Shown in pieces: positions 10,126 to 20,818 of a stretch of DNA of 64,000 nucleotides (position 1 is its first letter; each line of letters starts with the position of its first letter). The position numbers were made by a program, and so were the translations under genes. This stretch comes from Kappaphycus alvarezii (lineage: Eukaryota; Rhodophyta; Florideophyceae; Gigartinales; Solieriaceae): NCBI GenBank assembly GCA_002205965.3, contig NADL03000492.1, positions 434,001 to 498,000 on the forward strand. Direction: 5' to 3'. Below the pieces are notes generated by a model. It was given only the letters and a program-made list of their open reading frames with translations. It did no database searches and had not been told where the DNA came from.

Positions 10126-10901
10126 TTTTGGAAGCCTAATTATATGTTTTTATACCGTCGGCATTGACAAACCTAACATGTTCGTGGGTAAGCCGACAGT
10201 GTTGGCACCATAAACTATATGTCACTGTTGGTCATTCAGCCACGTACAAATTACTATGGAAAAACGTTTGGGTGTTTTACCGTTGGAAGATATTTCCGAC
10301 CTATCCCGTGGTTTTCCAGACAACCGCAATCGACTCAAAAAGTGTATACCTACAGCGTAATTTACTATTGCATTCATGTTTCTCTGAATGCAAGCATATC
10401 ATCACAGACAGCTGACTTGTATATCAGAGTATCCTCGGATAGGCAACTTAGCGTAATGTCCAATGAATACATCATGAGAAACAAAATACTTTTATTTTCA
10501 CGTGCAACCTCTTTTGTTTGTTTCTTTACCGTCCGCAGCCCACATCTTGATCTCCATCTTCGCCTTCCTCCTTCCCCATCCCGCTCCGGCCCGCGCTCGC
10601 CCCCCGTCGAGGAGCAGCCTTGCCGCATTCTCGCAGCTCTCGCCTGCCCGGCAGACCTCCACCCTCATTTCCCTCCCCCCACTCTCAGTTTTCCCCATTT
10701 TCCTTTGCTGTTAATTTTTCCGCTGTTGATTTTTTTCTTCACGGTTGATTTTTTTCCCTTCCAGCCCACGCCGGTGGCCAATTATCCTCTATTGATCTCG
10801 ATTACCGTACCAGCTCGATCCAATCAGGGCCTTCCGCCGCCACACCTCCGCACTCCCACCCTCACGTACGCGCCTACCGCAACTCCCTGATCCCCCCAAC
10901 C
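10126..10901. other. Gene-free stretch with pyrimidine-rich leader
   Basis: I see no recognisable protein. From about 10500 the plus strand is strongly C/T-rich and ends CCCCCCAACC directly before the ATG at 10902, as in a promoter or leader. The first 350 bp hold nothing I can identify. Confidence 0.4.
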
Positions 10902-11198
10902 ATGCCGTCCGCCAAAGCAGCTGCTTCCAGCTATTCTGCTCTGGTCTCCCTCATGCACGCCCCCTTCGACTTTTTGGTCAAGTTCTCCTCCCTTCTGGAT
11001 GGCAGCGTCGACGTCTGCGACAGCAGATCAGCCCAACGCTTCCTCTCGCAACTTGACGACTCCTGTGCGGCTCAAGCCCTCATCCATTCCTTTCGCAACA
11101 AACCCCGCTTTCGCTATGTCATCGCCATCCTCGCTTCCCTAGGTGAGCTGCAATTAGCCGCCCCCCCTGCAGCACACGGCCAGAGATCAAGGATATAG
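10902..11198 (+). CDS. Small orphan protein, 98 aa
   Basis: The start ATG sits in a good eukaryotic context (CCCAACCATGCCG) behind a long C/T-rich leader. The product begins MPSAKAAASSYSALVSLM, is helical and has no motif I know. It ends RSRI after an alanine/proline stretch that may be read-through of a damaged frame; protein-like sequence continues in another frame to about 11290 (LRYILFRRYICQST). It could be a truncated host gene or the first ORF of a degraded element. Function unknown. Confidence 0.4.
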   Translation: MPSAKAAASSYSALVSLMHAPFDFLVKFSSLLDGSVDVCDSRSAQRFLSQLDDSCAAQALIHSFRNKPRFRYVIAILASLGELQLAAPPAAHGQRSRI

Positions 11199-11699
11199 GG
11201 AGCACCTGAGGTACATACTTTTCCGACGTTACATTTGTCAATCCACTTGCTCCCTCCAATACAAGGGCCCGTTGCTTCAACCCCTTTACATCTCTGAAGG
11301 CCGCGAAATCGTCAAAGTTTAGAAGGTATCAAGACTTCACCACCACGTCTGTTAGATCCCGACTCATCCCAGTGATGATATCCACTCTCAGCTGGTGGCA
11401 TCCGGACGCATTCGCGGTGCTCACAGACGTGGCTTGGCACGTAACCATACGAGCCATAGAGACCTTCGGGCGGGTACGATCTGTCCTATACAAAGACACG
11501 CTGCGGTGGCTGTTTCGTCCAACGCAGCATCCCTTACAGCTGGCCCCACACTAGCCCTGTGAGGTAGCACCTCATGACTTGGCCTCATTTCCAGAATCTC
11601 AAATACATAGACCTGAACCCTCTACAGTAGCCTTCGGAAAATAGCTGTCCTGCATCCCTAATCAGTAAAACACCCTAATTCCTCCCCCCTCTCGTCAGG
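11199..11699. other. Decayed coding remnant
   Basis: A 60-codon frame at 11372-11554 (MMISTLSWWHPDAFAVLTD…RWLFRPTQ) has the look of coding sequence but no identifiable domain, and it is not continuous with the ORF before it. The rest is non-coding. Confidence 0.3.
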
Positions 11700-13221
11700 C
11701 TCGCGCGAATCGAAATTGAAAGTTTTGTTTGTTGTCCTCATCTACCGACTTCTGATTTACTGCAGTACCTTCTCTTGTCGAAAATTTCTTTTAGTTCTGG
11801 TACTTCCTCGCCCTCCCTCAGTTAAGCAACTTCCTGGGAGAATACGCCTCCTTCCCTATCCTTCTTTATCCTTTCTGTGGTCCTCTCCAAAATTCACTCC
11901 AATTTCATCTATATATTCTAATACTATACCCACCCCTCTGAATCCATGCCCAATCAAGTTCTTTTTCCCTTCAGCCCACCTCCTTCTCAAAATTCATTTT
12001 TTGGGAAAAAGGCGCATATGTACTACTACAAACTCCCTTTTAGATTTATTTTATCTATTTCAAATCTATATAATGTGCCCTCTGGAGCCTTTTTTACCCT
12101 TTATTCCAAGTTTCGAACTTCCTCGATCATTCTACGATCATTCTAGATCATCTTACAGACTAGCCCTCTACCCTTACTCATTCGAAACACCCCCGATTAC
12201 CTGCCAATCCTTCAATTACACCAAAATGAACAACCTAGGCCCCTCCAGCGTCATTTCCAAAACTCGCCACCCTCCCCCCCTAAGCGCCACCCCCTATTCT
12301 CTTTCGGCTCCATTGACCACGATGAATCTCTCCGCTGGCAAACGAAGAAGAAGGTGATCAATTTAACTCATCGCTTGTTCATCGAGGATGAGGCGGCAGA
12401 GGTAAGTGACAGGCAGGAAAAGAAGGGCGAGGGTGGAGCCGGGGAGACTTTTGAGGAATGAGCGGCCGGAATTGTTTTACGAGAATGAGGAGGAGGACGG
12501 AAAGGATAAGGAGGAGGATAGGGAGGATGAAGAGGAGGACGGGAAGCATGAGGGGGAGGGAGAAATGGAAAGTATTGGAATGGTGGGACGGGGGCTGTAA
12601 AGTATGGACGAGGTAGTCCCGACGCTGGAACCGCATGGGGGCATCCCCCGTGCTTTAGATGTCTCCAAGGAGGAAATAGAGAATTGTAAGCCGTTCGCAG
12701 ATATTTGTGGTTACTGCTTGGGTAGCATAGGTATTTTGGGGGAGTTGTTTGGTTTTGATCTAGGGGATGGGAAATGAGAAGTCTGGATCGATTTTTCGTT
12801 TCTCAAGTATCATTTGCGTAGAGTATATCATCCACATAAATTGTTTTTATGCATTTTCTGGTATTTTTAATCGTTTTGTTCGGAATTTAGGGGCAATAAA
12901 AAGTCTATATAACCTGATTAAACTGCTTCCTCTTGGATAGGTCAAGAAATTTGGCAGAAAACCTCAAGCCAAGTCCCGAGTAGTAGGAAGTTGAGAGTCA
13001 ACTTCAGACCCAAAAATCATTCTTCTTTCGCTGGTCACAGAGCATCAGTGGTAGAACCTTCCCCTTCTATACTTGCTTGTAACCCTCCCAACTGTCGTCC
13101 TTACCCACCTCTTTCTGGTTGCTCAACTATTCCACGATAGCACTTTTTTCGCTTGCAACACCTCTTTCTTGGAGTAATTGGTTCTGAGTATCTCTTCTCC
13201 CAATGATTTATCCCTATCAAC
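11700..13221 (+). mobile_element. Family A unit, copy 2 (near full length)
   Basis: This is the longest plus-strand copy. The 5' region, from TTTTGTTTGTTGTCCTCATC, matches the 5' end of copy 5 for over 500 bp, including CTACAAACTCCCTT and TTTATTCCAAGTTT. Then come ORF1, the 3' segment with TATA box (TCTATATAACC near 12905) and the fixed end CTATCAAC. RT sequence begins immediately after the end. No LTRs and no terminal inverted repeats were found. The 5' boundary is approximate. Confidence 0.72.
12226..12777 (+). pseudogene. Family A ORF1, copy 2
   Basis: It starts MNNLGPSSVISKTR in context CAAAATGA. The same N-terminus in copy 5 reads MDNLCPSEVISTNR. The body QTKKKVINLTHRLFIEDEAAE is in another frame. 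The acidic tract is mostly GAG/GAC codons. The C-terminus (MDEVVPTLEPHGG, FADICGYCLG, ELFGFDLGDGK stop) is in the family frame. Frameshifts near 12290 and stops near 12460 and 12600 break it. Function unknown. Confidence 0.6.
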
Positions 13222-13830
13222 TCTAACAAGAATTCCTTCAACTCCATCGAACCTCGCATCACTCTCGCCAGAATAATCAAATGGCTGCCCAAGGACTTCC
13301 GCTGCGTGCAAGTTCTTTACGGAGCTGACTTGTGACTCACGTTTGGCCGCCAAATCATGCACAACCGCACTGGAACCTAACGAGGGGACCCCTTAGGTAT
13401 GCTCCTGTTCGTCCTCGCGCTGCAACAGCTGCTCTTCGAACTCCGCAATACCTTTCCCCACCTGCCCCTTATCGGCTGGTAAGCAGATGATGGAAAACTC
13501 ATCGTGCCACTGGAATACGCTCGCTGTATACTCTGGTTTTTCTCCGACAGTGGACCGGCCTCCGGGTTCAACATCAACTTTCCCGTCACAAGACTCCCGC
13601 ATGGTGGCCAAACGCCCCGTACCAGGACCCACTTCCCCGCTGCAATCCCGTGCGACTTCAAGACTGCGAAGGCCATTACTACGCTCGATATCCCGTTTGA
13701 CGGTCGCGCAGGATGCCTCCACCTCCTTGACGATAACCTCAACACCATCAGATCGTTCAGGGTATCTTTTATCATGTGTAACGACCAACTAAAAAAGCTG
13801 CGGGCGGAGGCTGAGAGAAAGGGCTAGTTC
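13222..13830 (+). pseudogene. Non-LTR reverse transcriptase palm fragment
   Basis: Directly after family A copy 2 comes NSFNSIEPRIT (the DLKNAFNS motif), then RGDPLGMLLFVLALQQLL and, at 13480-13490, the catalytic loop stop-A-D-D-G: the tyrosine of YADDG is replaced by TAA. The block VPLEYARCILWFFSDSG and IRSFRVSFIMCNDQL close the fragment at 13827. Upstream RT motifs (RPIAVGE) are missing, so the 5' part has been deleted relative to 2795-3846. An in-frame stop near 13332 also occurs. Confidence 0.82.
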
Positions 13831-14599
13831 GAGCGGGAGAAGAGACTTCGCGGCCTGAATGGCTGCTGTGAGGCGATAGCTGTTGTGAGCAAGTGGCCTT
13901 GTTGGTTTTTTGCAATTTTGTTGGTTCATTTACTTTCAGAGGCTGCTGTAAGAGCTTAAATAGTACCGCAAAGCTATAAAATAAGGTAGCACAGTACGAG
14001 ATAGAAATTAAGGAGGGAGCAGGAGAGTAAATAAATATTAGTAATTCTTTCAACAGCAGAATGCTTGTCTCCACATGACAGGCAATAGGCAATGGTCATC
14101 TGTTATAGAGTTAGCTAATACGCAATTGATGAAGGATAGATTACCAAATGCGGGGAGCGAATGATTGCCATGTAAAAAAGTTGCCATGCAAACTTATTTG
14201 CCACATAATTAGGCGATTGCTTATAGCTTAGACATCCACAGTTTTCAGATTCCTCGCTGTTGGTCATCCTCTAGTCGGCTTATGTAGCTTTTTTGCAGTA
14301 CCCCGCCGCATTTCACCGCTTCCCTTGGCAAGTACTTTGACGAGGGGACTCGAAGAGAATTCGAAAGAATATATATCACCGCCAAATAGACACAGGGAGG
14401 ACCCAAGTCACACTTCTATTCCGCTCGGGTGGCTTCGGCTAATGTAAACCCAACGAGTTCACACCAGCACCTACACGCTATCTCTCCTCACGAGCCCAGC
14501 TCTGTTAAAACAGGATCTTGGCCCTACCCCACCCCGCAATGTCCGCCTCCTCACTCCATCTTATGACCCTCTCGTACTCTTCATCAACCTCCTTCCTGA
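13831..14599. other. Gene-free stretch
   Basis: No recognisable coding sequence. It lies between the palm fragment and the endonuclease fragment of the same family and should hold the connection domain, but I could not see it; it is AT-rich and may be an insertion. Confidence 0.35.
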
Positions 14600-15140
14600 C
14601 ATCCAACTGGAGAACTTGGTCTCTAGGACGTCCCGACTGGAAGAAATAACCGCACACCTTCACACTGACAGCTTATATCGCCTGCAACACCAAACACCCG
14701 CATCATCTTCCCATCACCGTGACCGCCTGACTGCCGCTGCTTCGACCGCCGCATCCGCTCCATTCTATACCTTTCCGCTTTTCAGCAAGGTCCATTACAT
14801 CGGGGCCGAAGTCTGGCGCACTATTGTTGTCAGGCTCGGTAACAATATACTCGACGGCTCTCATCTCTGACGGACAAGCCCCGCGCAGCACCTCCCCATA
14901 CTTGCCGCACCCGGTCACCACGCCTCCGTGTGTAATAGCGCGGTAGGGTCCGTGAGGCGGCACAATCGGGTACGAGACACTCTATTCCGCCACCTTATCA
15001 ACGATGCTATTGGCCTGTCTGTCTCACGAGAACGATCCCTGGCGGCTGATCTCCACCAAACCCCAGCATAACAACGAACAAAACTGGACCTCGCCATCGA
15101 TGACCCGCTTGATGTGCACTACGCTTGCACGCAAAAAAAT
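14600..15140 (+). pseudogene. Non-LTR element C-terminal region with R2-like endonuclease core
   Basis: The plus strand gives FPLFSKVHYIGAEVWRTIVVRLG, then a zinc-finger-like stretch ending PGHHASVC and the strictly ordered RRHNRVRDTLF, then TKLDLAIDDPLD. A Cys/His cluster followed by RHN and a later Asp-containing strand is the layout of the restriction-like endonuclease of R2-type non-LTR elements. Stops interrupt it near 14868 and 15068. It probably belongs to the same gene as 13222-13830. Confidence 0.72.
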
Positions 15141-15384
15141 CTAGAATAAGACAAAATTCGAATACAGTAGCGGAATTTGCAAGATAATTTTTAACTTAGG
15201 GGACTGTGGTAAATTCATTGGTCGATTTTTAAATTTAAAGACACGCTGTCATTAATAGATGTTAGTGTACGTTTAGTTTCTGGGTGATACTAGGAGTGAC
15301 TATGAAAGGTCCATATAATGACCACATAAATTCCCACCCCTGGCCGATGGGTGGCGGGCATGGGTATGGCACCTAGATACTTAC

Positions 15385-15805
15385 TTCGAGGAAATATCTT
15401 CTGTTAGTCTCTCTCGTGCATCCGATTCGCTTTAATGCATTTTGTGGTACTTGGTTTGTTTGTTTGGGACTTTAGAGTTGCCAGAAAGTCTATATAGCCT
15501 GATTAAACTGCTTCCTATTGGATAGGTAAAGAGAGTTGGCAGACAACTTCAAGCCAAGTCCCGAGTAGTAGGAAGCTGAGAGTCAACTTCAGACCCAAAA
15601 ACCATTCTTCTTTCGCTGGTCACAGAGCATCAGTGATAGAACCTTCCCCTTCTATACTTGCTTGTAACCCTCCCAACTGTCGTCCTTACCCACCTCTTTT
15701 TGTTCGCTGAACTATACCAAGGTAGCACTTTTGTCGCTCGCAACACCTCCTTCTTGGAGTAATTGGTTCTTAGTGTCTCTTCTTCTGAGGATTTACCGCT
15801 ATCAC
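15385..15805 (+). repeat. Family A 3' segment, copy 3 (5'-truncated)
   Basis: Only the 3' segment is present: TCTATATAGCC near 15490, CAACTTCAGACCCA near 15590 and the fixed end TTTACCGCTATCAC. ORF1 is absent. Truncation at the 5' side with a constant 3' end is typical of target-primed retrotransposition. Confidence 0.8.
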
Positions 15806-15959
15806 CCCTCTTCGCTCCCTCCTCGCAAGGAATTAACGTTAATATCGTTCGCCTTTACTCTCATCCCTACCGAGACCTTGCCGATGGCGGGATATCCGCG
15901 CTCGAATGTGCCACCCTGAAGAAGCTCATCTACTACGGCACCAAATGCCGTCTGAAGGC

Positions 15960-16436
15960 ATTGAACTGAACCCTCTGGAAATTGACGTTAGTGGGCAGAT
16001 TGACATATCCGATCTGCAGCTCCTCCAGGATACCGCAAATTAGACCGTCGCGATGCGGGGAAAATCTGTCGTCAAGGAGTTTTGCGCGCTCCAAACAAAG
16101 CCGTCAGCTTCCGTGCAACGTTATACTGCCGGTCACTACATCTCGCCAAGTACGGTTACCGCAGGCGCTGCCGCGACACTCGCTGAGCGCGACAAACGTC
16201 ATCATTACGGAGATTACTGCGACTAAAACGATATCCTCCTCCCCCTTGTCGGGATTGATATCTATGGCGCCTTGGGGGAAGACGGCCAGGGTTTTTTCGC
16301 CGCCTTGCTTCCTTCAGTGCTTCCCGTCGCTGTTCCCCCCCCTCAACAGGAGCTTCGCGACTTCGTTACCCGCTTTGCTTTTAGTCTCCAAGTGATGCAG
16401 GCGCGACAGGGTTCCTCCCGCCGCCTGCATTCATAG
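15960..16436 (+). pseudogene. Non-LTR element C-terminal tail
   Basis: A 159-codon frame with two stops (near 16047 and 16226). It contains TAGAAATLAERDKRHHYGDYC and IDIYGALGEDGQGFFAALL, then a helical end VTRFAFSLQVMQAR. The AExxKxxxY block followed by a P-x-x-x-x-x-x-G-A/T-x-G block is the end of the family's endonuclease domain. The same block occurs at 26.1 kb (AGAATTLAERERHSHYGDYC). Confidence 0.7.
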
Positions 16437-16658
16437 CAATTTATGAATACCCTCCGCACTCTTCGTGATATACTGCACCACTCGTAAAGATTTGTACCAC
16501 AGTACTGCCGTTATGATCAACCAGCGCAAACTCAGCGCTGTTGAGTCCCACTAGGTCCAGCAGGGGCCGTATGGTCTCATACTGCATTTGAATAAAAGGT
16601 GATCTCTTCCCTGTTTGTAAGCATTTAGTCTCCAAATAATGCAGGCGCGACAGGTTTC
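16377..16658. repeat. Short direct duplication, about 35 bp
   Basis: TTTAGTCTCCAA followed by ATGCAGGCGCGACAGG occurs at about 16378-16412 and again at about 16624-16655. It suggests a local tandem duplication with later divergence between the copies. The rest of 16437-17010 has no visible gene. Confidence 0.5.
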
Positions 16659-17009
16659 TACAGTCCTAATGGGAATCGGGCAGGGTGAAGTACTTTGCTG
16701 GACGGATGAAGTTGCGGGCTTGGCTACCCAGAATTTACTCGGAACTCTAAAATCCTGACCTTAAGTACAACCTACAACTACTTTCTAACTCACTGCGTAC
16801 ATTAACAGAATCCAACAAACTGAGCCATTTAAGCGGATTTCAAGATATTGGCCCGGTGATAACAGTCATTAGGGGCAATTTTGGAACTGCTTCAAAAGTT
16901 GACAAATTTGTGTAAATAGGTTGGCCCAATGCACGCATCAATACAGTACATTATTTTACAGACTTGACGGAACCGAATTCCCTCGTGCCAAAATAACGGA
17001 CTCAATCCG

Positions 17010-17310
17010 TCATACGTATAATAGAATCACATAACTGATTTTGGATGCAGTCGGTCCAATCTTCATCATAATTACGAACCTCATACATATGATGGAATCA
17101 CATAACTGATTTTTGGATGCAGTTGTACAAACCAATCATAACTAGAAACCACATACGTATGATGGAATCACATAACTGATTTTTGGATGCAGCTGGAAAC
17201 CGTAATCATAACTAGAAACCTCATACGTATGATGAATCACATAACTGATTTTTGGATGCAGCTGGATAAAACCCTAATCATAACTAGAATCCTCATACAT
17301 AATATAAAAT
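17010..17310. repeat. 70-bp tandem repeat, four units plus remnant
   Basis: Units begin near 17021, 17091, 17161 and 17231; each carries GAATCACATAACTGATTTTT, GGATGCAG and ATCATAACTAGAA…CTCATACGTAT. A degraded fifth start is visible near 17297. It abuts the copia LTR region and has no coding potential. Confidence 0.85.
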
Positions 17311-17312
17311 CA

Positions 17313-17816
17313 AATACCTCTTTCTAGCAGTCATGACAGTATTGCCATAATTGATTCCTACTGTACAAACTCAATAAGTAGAGTACAGTACTTGGTATAT
17401 TACGATGTACAGTGCGAAGTACAGTTCCTCATTTGGCACTAGTACAGTACGTGTACAACACTGCACAAAAAGGTTTCTTCTCTTAGCTGTACCACGTGTA
17501 CATCACATACACAACTGCCACCACGTACACGTGTACATAGCTTTCCTCAGCATATCTCTCATACAGTATACTCATCATCCACTTATAGTACCCTACCCTA
17601 CGTAAAATCACCCCATAAACAACATTTTGCCCTCTAAATCGCTGATCTCTCAAAATCGTACTTTCGTCCCTGGGAACTTTGGATTTCTTCCGGAATGCCT
17701 TAGCGCCACCCTTCATTCGACACGTGTGCATGTGTACACGTGGAACATGCCTCATGCCTCTTATGAGGTTTGGCACCGATGTGGGGTCATGTGATCGTCT
17801 TGCCAAATCAACAACA
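17313..17816 (-). repeat. Candidate 3' LTR with four CACGTG boxes
   Basis: Minus-strand start TGTTGTTGATTTGG follows the polypurine tract. CACGTG occurs at 17493, 17528, 17721 and 17737, the last two forming a larger inverted repeat. ACAGTA motifs are dense at 17370-17450. CACGTG is a binding core for bHLH and bZIP factors; use here is inferred. No second LTR was found to prove the boundaries. Confidence 0.45.
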
Positions 17817-17835
17817 CCCCCCTCGATTACATGAC

Positions 17836-18324
17836 CTAAGCATCGTGCAGCTCTCCGAGGCCTAGAGATTTTATGCATTGTATGAATTGAATGCGACCAA
17901 GAGGCTTGGTGAGTATATCTGCTGGCATATCTGTAGAAGGTACGTGAAACAGTGAAACAATCTTTCGAGTCACAGCATCTCGGACAAAATGATATGATAT
18001 GTCAATGTGCTTATTTCGCCTGTTCACTCCTTCGTTACCCGCAAACGCTATTGTACCAGCATTATCACACCCGATTGTAACTGTGCTGTCTTTCGACTTT
18101 CCCAATGCGTCTGCAAGAAGGCACCTGAGCCAAGCTGCCTCTTTGCAAGCCTCACACAGTGCAATATACTCCGCTTCGCATGTGGATTTCGCAACGACCG
18201 TTTGTCTCCTAGATGACCAACTAATAGCTCCCCCACACAGTTTGAACACATATCCACTGGTGGACTTTCTCGAGTCCAAGCAACCACCCCAGTCTGCATC
18301 GCTGAAGCCCTCTAGAGTTTGCAC
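17836..18324 (-). pseudogene. Copia RNase H domain
   Basis: A 162-aa frame with FSDADWGGCLDSRKSTSGY (catalytic Asp), STCEAEYIALCEACKEAAW (catalytic Glu), IGCDNAGTIAFAGN (Asp) and the copia end block MPADILTKPLGR. All active residues are kept. It is separated from the RT frame by one indel near 18330. Confidence 0.92.
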
Positions 18325-18338
18325 TGGGAGATTTCCAT

Positions 18339-19991
18339 CTAGAATACACCTAGTGAGAGCGTTCCTTTGATATATCTCAGAACTCGTTTGGCTGCTTGCC
18401 AGTGGTCCTCGCGAGGGTTCTCACAGTGTTGGGACAGTTTTCCCACCACATATGCAAGATCTGGACGTGACCCTACCATAAGAAACATTAAGCAGCCAAT
18501 GATCTGTCGATATGGTACATCGCAATACGGGCTAGTTGACATCTCAGGGTGTAATCCTTGTTCCATCGGAGTCCTCACGGGATTGCAACTGGCCATACCA
18601 AAACGTTTCAAAATGGACTTGGCATACTCTGTCTGCGAGATATAGATCCGTCTAGGGACCCTTTTTCTACTTATTTCAAGCCCAATGCACTTTTTGGCCT
18701 CGCCTAAATCTTTCATCTCAAATCTCTTGTTCAGTTCACCTTTCATCCAGGTCACGGCTTTCAGGTCACTTCCCGCAAGAAGCAAGTCATCCACATATAG
18801 GGCAATCAGCATAACGCCTTTTTCTGATATGTTTGTATATAGACAGGCGTCACTTCTCGTAGTCTTGAAGCCAAGCGTGTGAATAAGGAAATCGTCAATC
18901 TTTTTGTGCCATTGTCGACTCGCTTGCTTAAGACCATAGATAGCCTTGAGAAGTTTGCAAACATGATTGGGCCTGGAAGAGTCAACGATACCTTCAGGCT
19001 GCTCCATATAAATATCCTCTTCTAAGTCACCGTTCAGAAAGGCCGTGACCACGTCCATTTGATGAAGCTCTAAATCGAAGTGGGCTACAATCGCCAACAA
19101 CAATCGAATCGTTGTAAATTTGATCACCGGCGCAAAAGTCTCTGAGTAATCAATCCCCTCAATTTGTTGAAAGCCCCGCACAACCAGGCGACCTTTTCCC
19201 TTTTGAGTCAACGTGCCGTTATCGTCCGGCATGTCCTTTACAGTAAATACCCAGCGAGAAGTTAGAATATTGGCACCTTCCGATCGTGGAACTAGTGCCC
19301 AGGTTTTGTTTTTGCGTTGGGACTCTAGCTCCTTATCAATCGCTTTCTGCCAGAACTGTGGTTGTGGTCCACCCATCGCCTCTTTAAAGGAGTTCGGTAT
19401 GTTGATGTCGCCACAGGAAGGTGTGAGTAAGCTGGTTCCCACCAGGCCTGTCCACCACTGTCGGGGTGGGCGTCGTGAACGAGTGGAGCGGCGAGGTTCC
19501 ACATCGCCGGGACCAGCATCTTGCTCACCACTCACTTCTTCTGGTTGCAAAGTCTCATTAGTTGAGTCGGGCTCAATACCTTGACTTTGAAAGTTCTCAA
19601 CCTCCGCCGGTGACCCTGTTTCAATGCCATGTTCATTATCACCATTAGATGTTTCAGACTCAATTTCGTCAGTATCGGTCGCCTCCACTGGGTCAACGTC
19701 CACGTCATTATCATCGGAAAAATGTTCATCGTAAGAGCAAGCCCCTGGTCTCGACTCATCGAACTGCACATCCCTGGAAATAACAATGCGATGTAAATTG
19801 TCATCCCAAATTTTGTAGGCCTTAGTTCCCGGCGGATACCCAACAAACATTCCCGTTGTTGCGCGGTCGTCAAGTTTACGCACCTCATTACCAGGCACCT
19901 TGTACCAGCATTGACATCCAAACACACGTAGGTGAGATACATCGGGCTTTTTCTTCATCCATAGGTGAAATGGAGTAACGAGACCACCCAA
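18339..19991 (-). pseudogene. Copia reverse transcriptase with integrase C-terminus
   Basis: A 550-aa open frame. It begins with the end of integrase (HLRVFGCQCWYKVP) and a proline/acidic linker. The RT follows: KGRLVVRGFQQIEGIDY, HQMDVVTAFLNGDLEEDIY (palm Asp), KAIYGLKQASRQWH, IALYVDDLLLAG (YVDD) and QIIGCLMFLMVGSRPDLAY. All catalytic residues are present. The frame is offset by one base from the integrase frame upstream (near 20030) and from RNase H downstream. Confidence 0.93.
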
Positions 19992-20806
19992 AGCTCTTGT
20001 CGTGACACGATTGCGAACGTAAACTGCGTTATCAGAGCTTCAGCCCAGAAAGCTTTCGGAACCTTCATATGGGACAGCATAGACCTGACGAGATCAATCA
20101 GGGTACGATTGAGCCGTTCTGCCACACCATTCTGTTCAGGTGTGTATGCAGCGGTCGTTTGATGAACAGTTCCTTGTGACGATAGAAAGGATTGGAACTC
20201 TGAAGAAAGATACTCTCCTCCACGATCAGATCGAAGCACTTTCACGCGTTGACCAGTGTGTGTGAAGGCATATTGGGCAAACTTCTGATAAAAATGGAAC
20301 GTTTCATCTTTACTCTTCATCGGATAGACAACACTCCAGTTTGAGTGGTCATCGATAAAAGTGACAAAGTATCTAGCACCACCTACTGACTGTACTTGGA
20401 GTGGGCCGCAGACGTCCGAATGGACCAAGTCTAGCAAATGTTTGGCCCTGCCTCCAGAGCGCTGTTTAGGAATCACAGCACGAGTTGCTTTTCCTAACAC
20501 ACACGCATCACATGTCACAGATTCACAGTCAGAAGATGAGCTAGCGTCTCTTGTTATATCTGAAGAGGAGATATGAAGTCCACTTACCACGTTCTTACGA
20601 GCCATGGACAATATTCCTTGAGTGTGAACGTGGGCCAATCTTTCATGCCATGTCTTCAAAGAGGCTTTGTGCGCCGAATGAACCTCGTTACATGTGTCAA
20701 GCACATACAGCTCTCCTCGACTTGTGGCAGTAGCCACGATGCAGTCACTCCTCTTCACAGTGCACTTGTCACGAACGAACTCAACGTCAAATCCATTATC
20801 GACCAT
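19955..20806 (-). pseudogene. Copia integrase
   Basis: A 283-aa frame with gag-pre-integrase ELYVLDT, the HHCC zinc finger (TWHERLAHVHTQG…CDACVLGK), LVHSDVCGPL (Asp), VLRSDRGGEYLS (Asp) and YTPEQNGVAERLNRTL (Glu). The frame is lost near 20030 within the ALITQFTF stretch, where the sequence continues in the next frame. Confidence 0.92.
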
Positions 20807-20818
20807 CTTACGTACAGA

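Noticed and set aside
10126-10500. Coding capacity in the 83-codon frame at 10164-10415
   Set aside because: Amino-acid pattern is random and it overlaps another equally long frame; no motif.
17010-17310. CRISPR-like array
   Set aside because: Units are 70 bp and contiguous, with no short repeat/variable spacer alternation and no cas genes; this is a eukaryotic tandem repeat.
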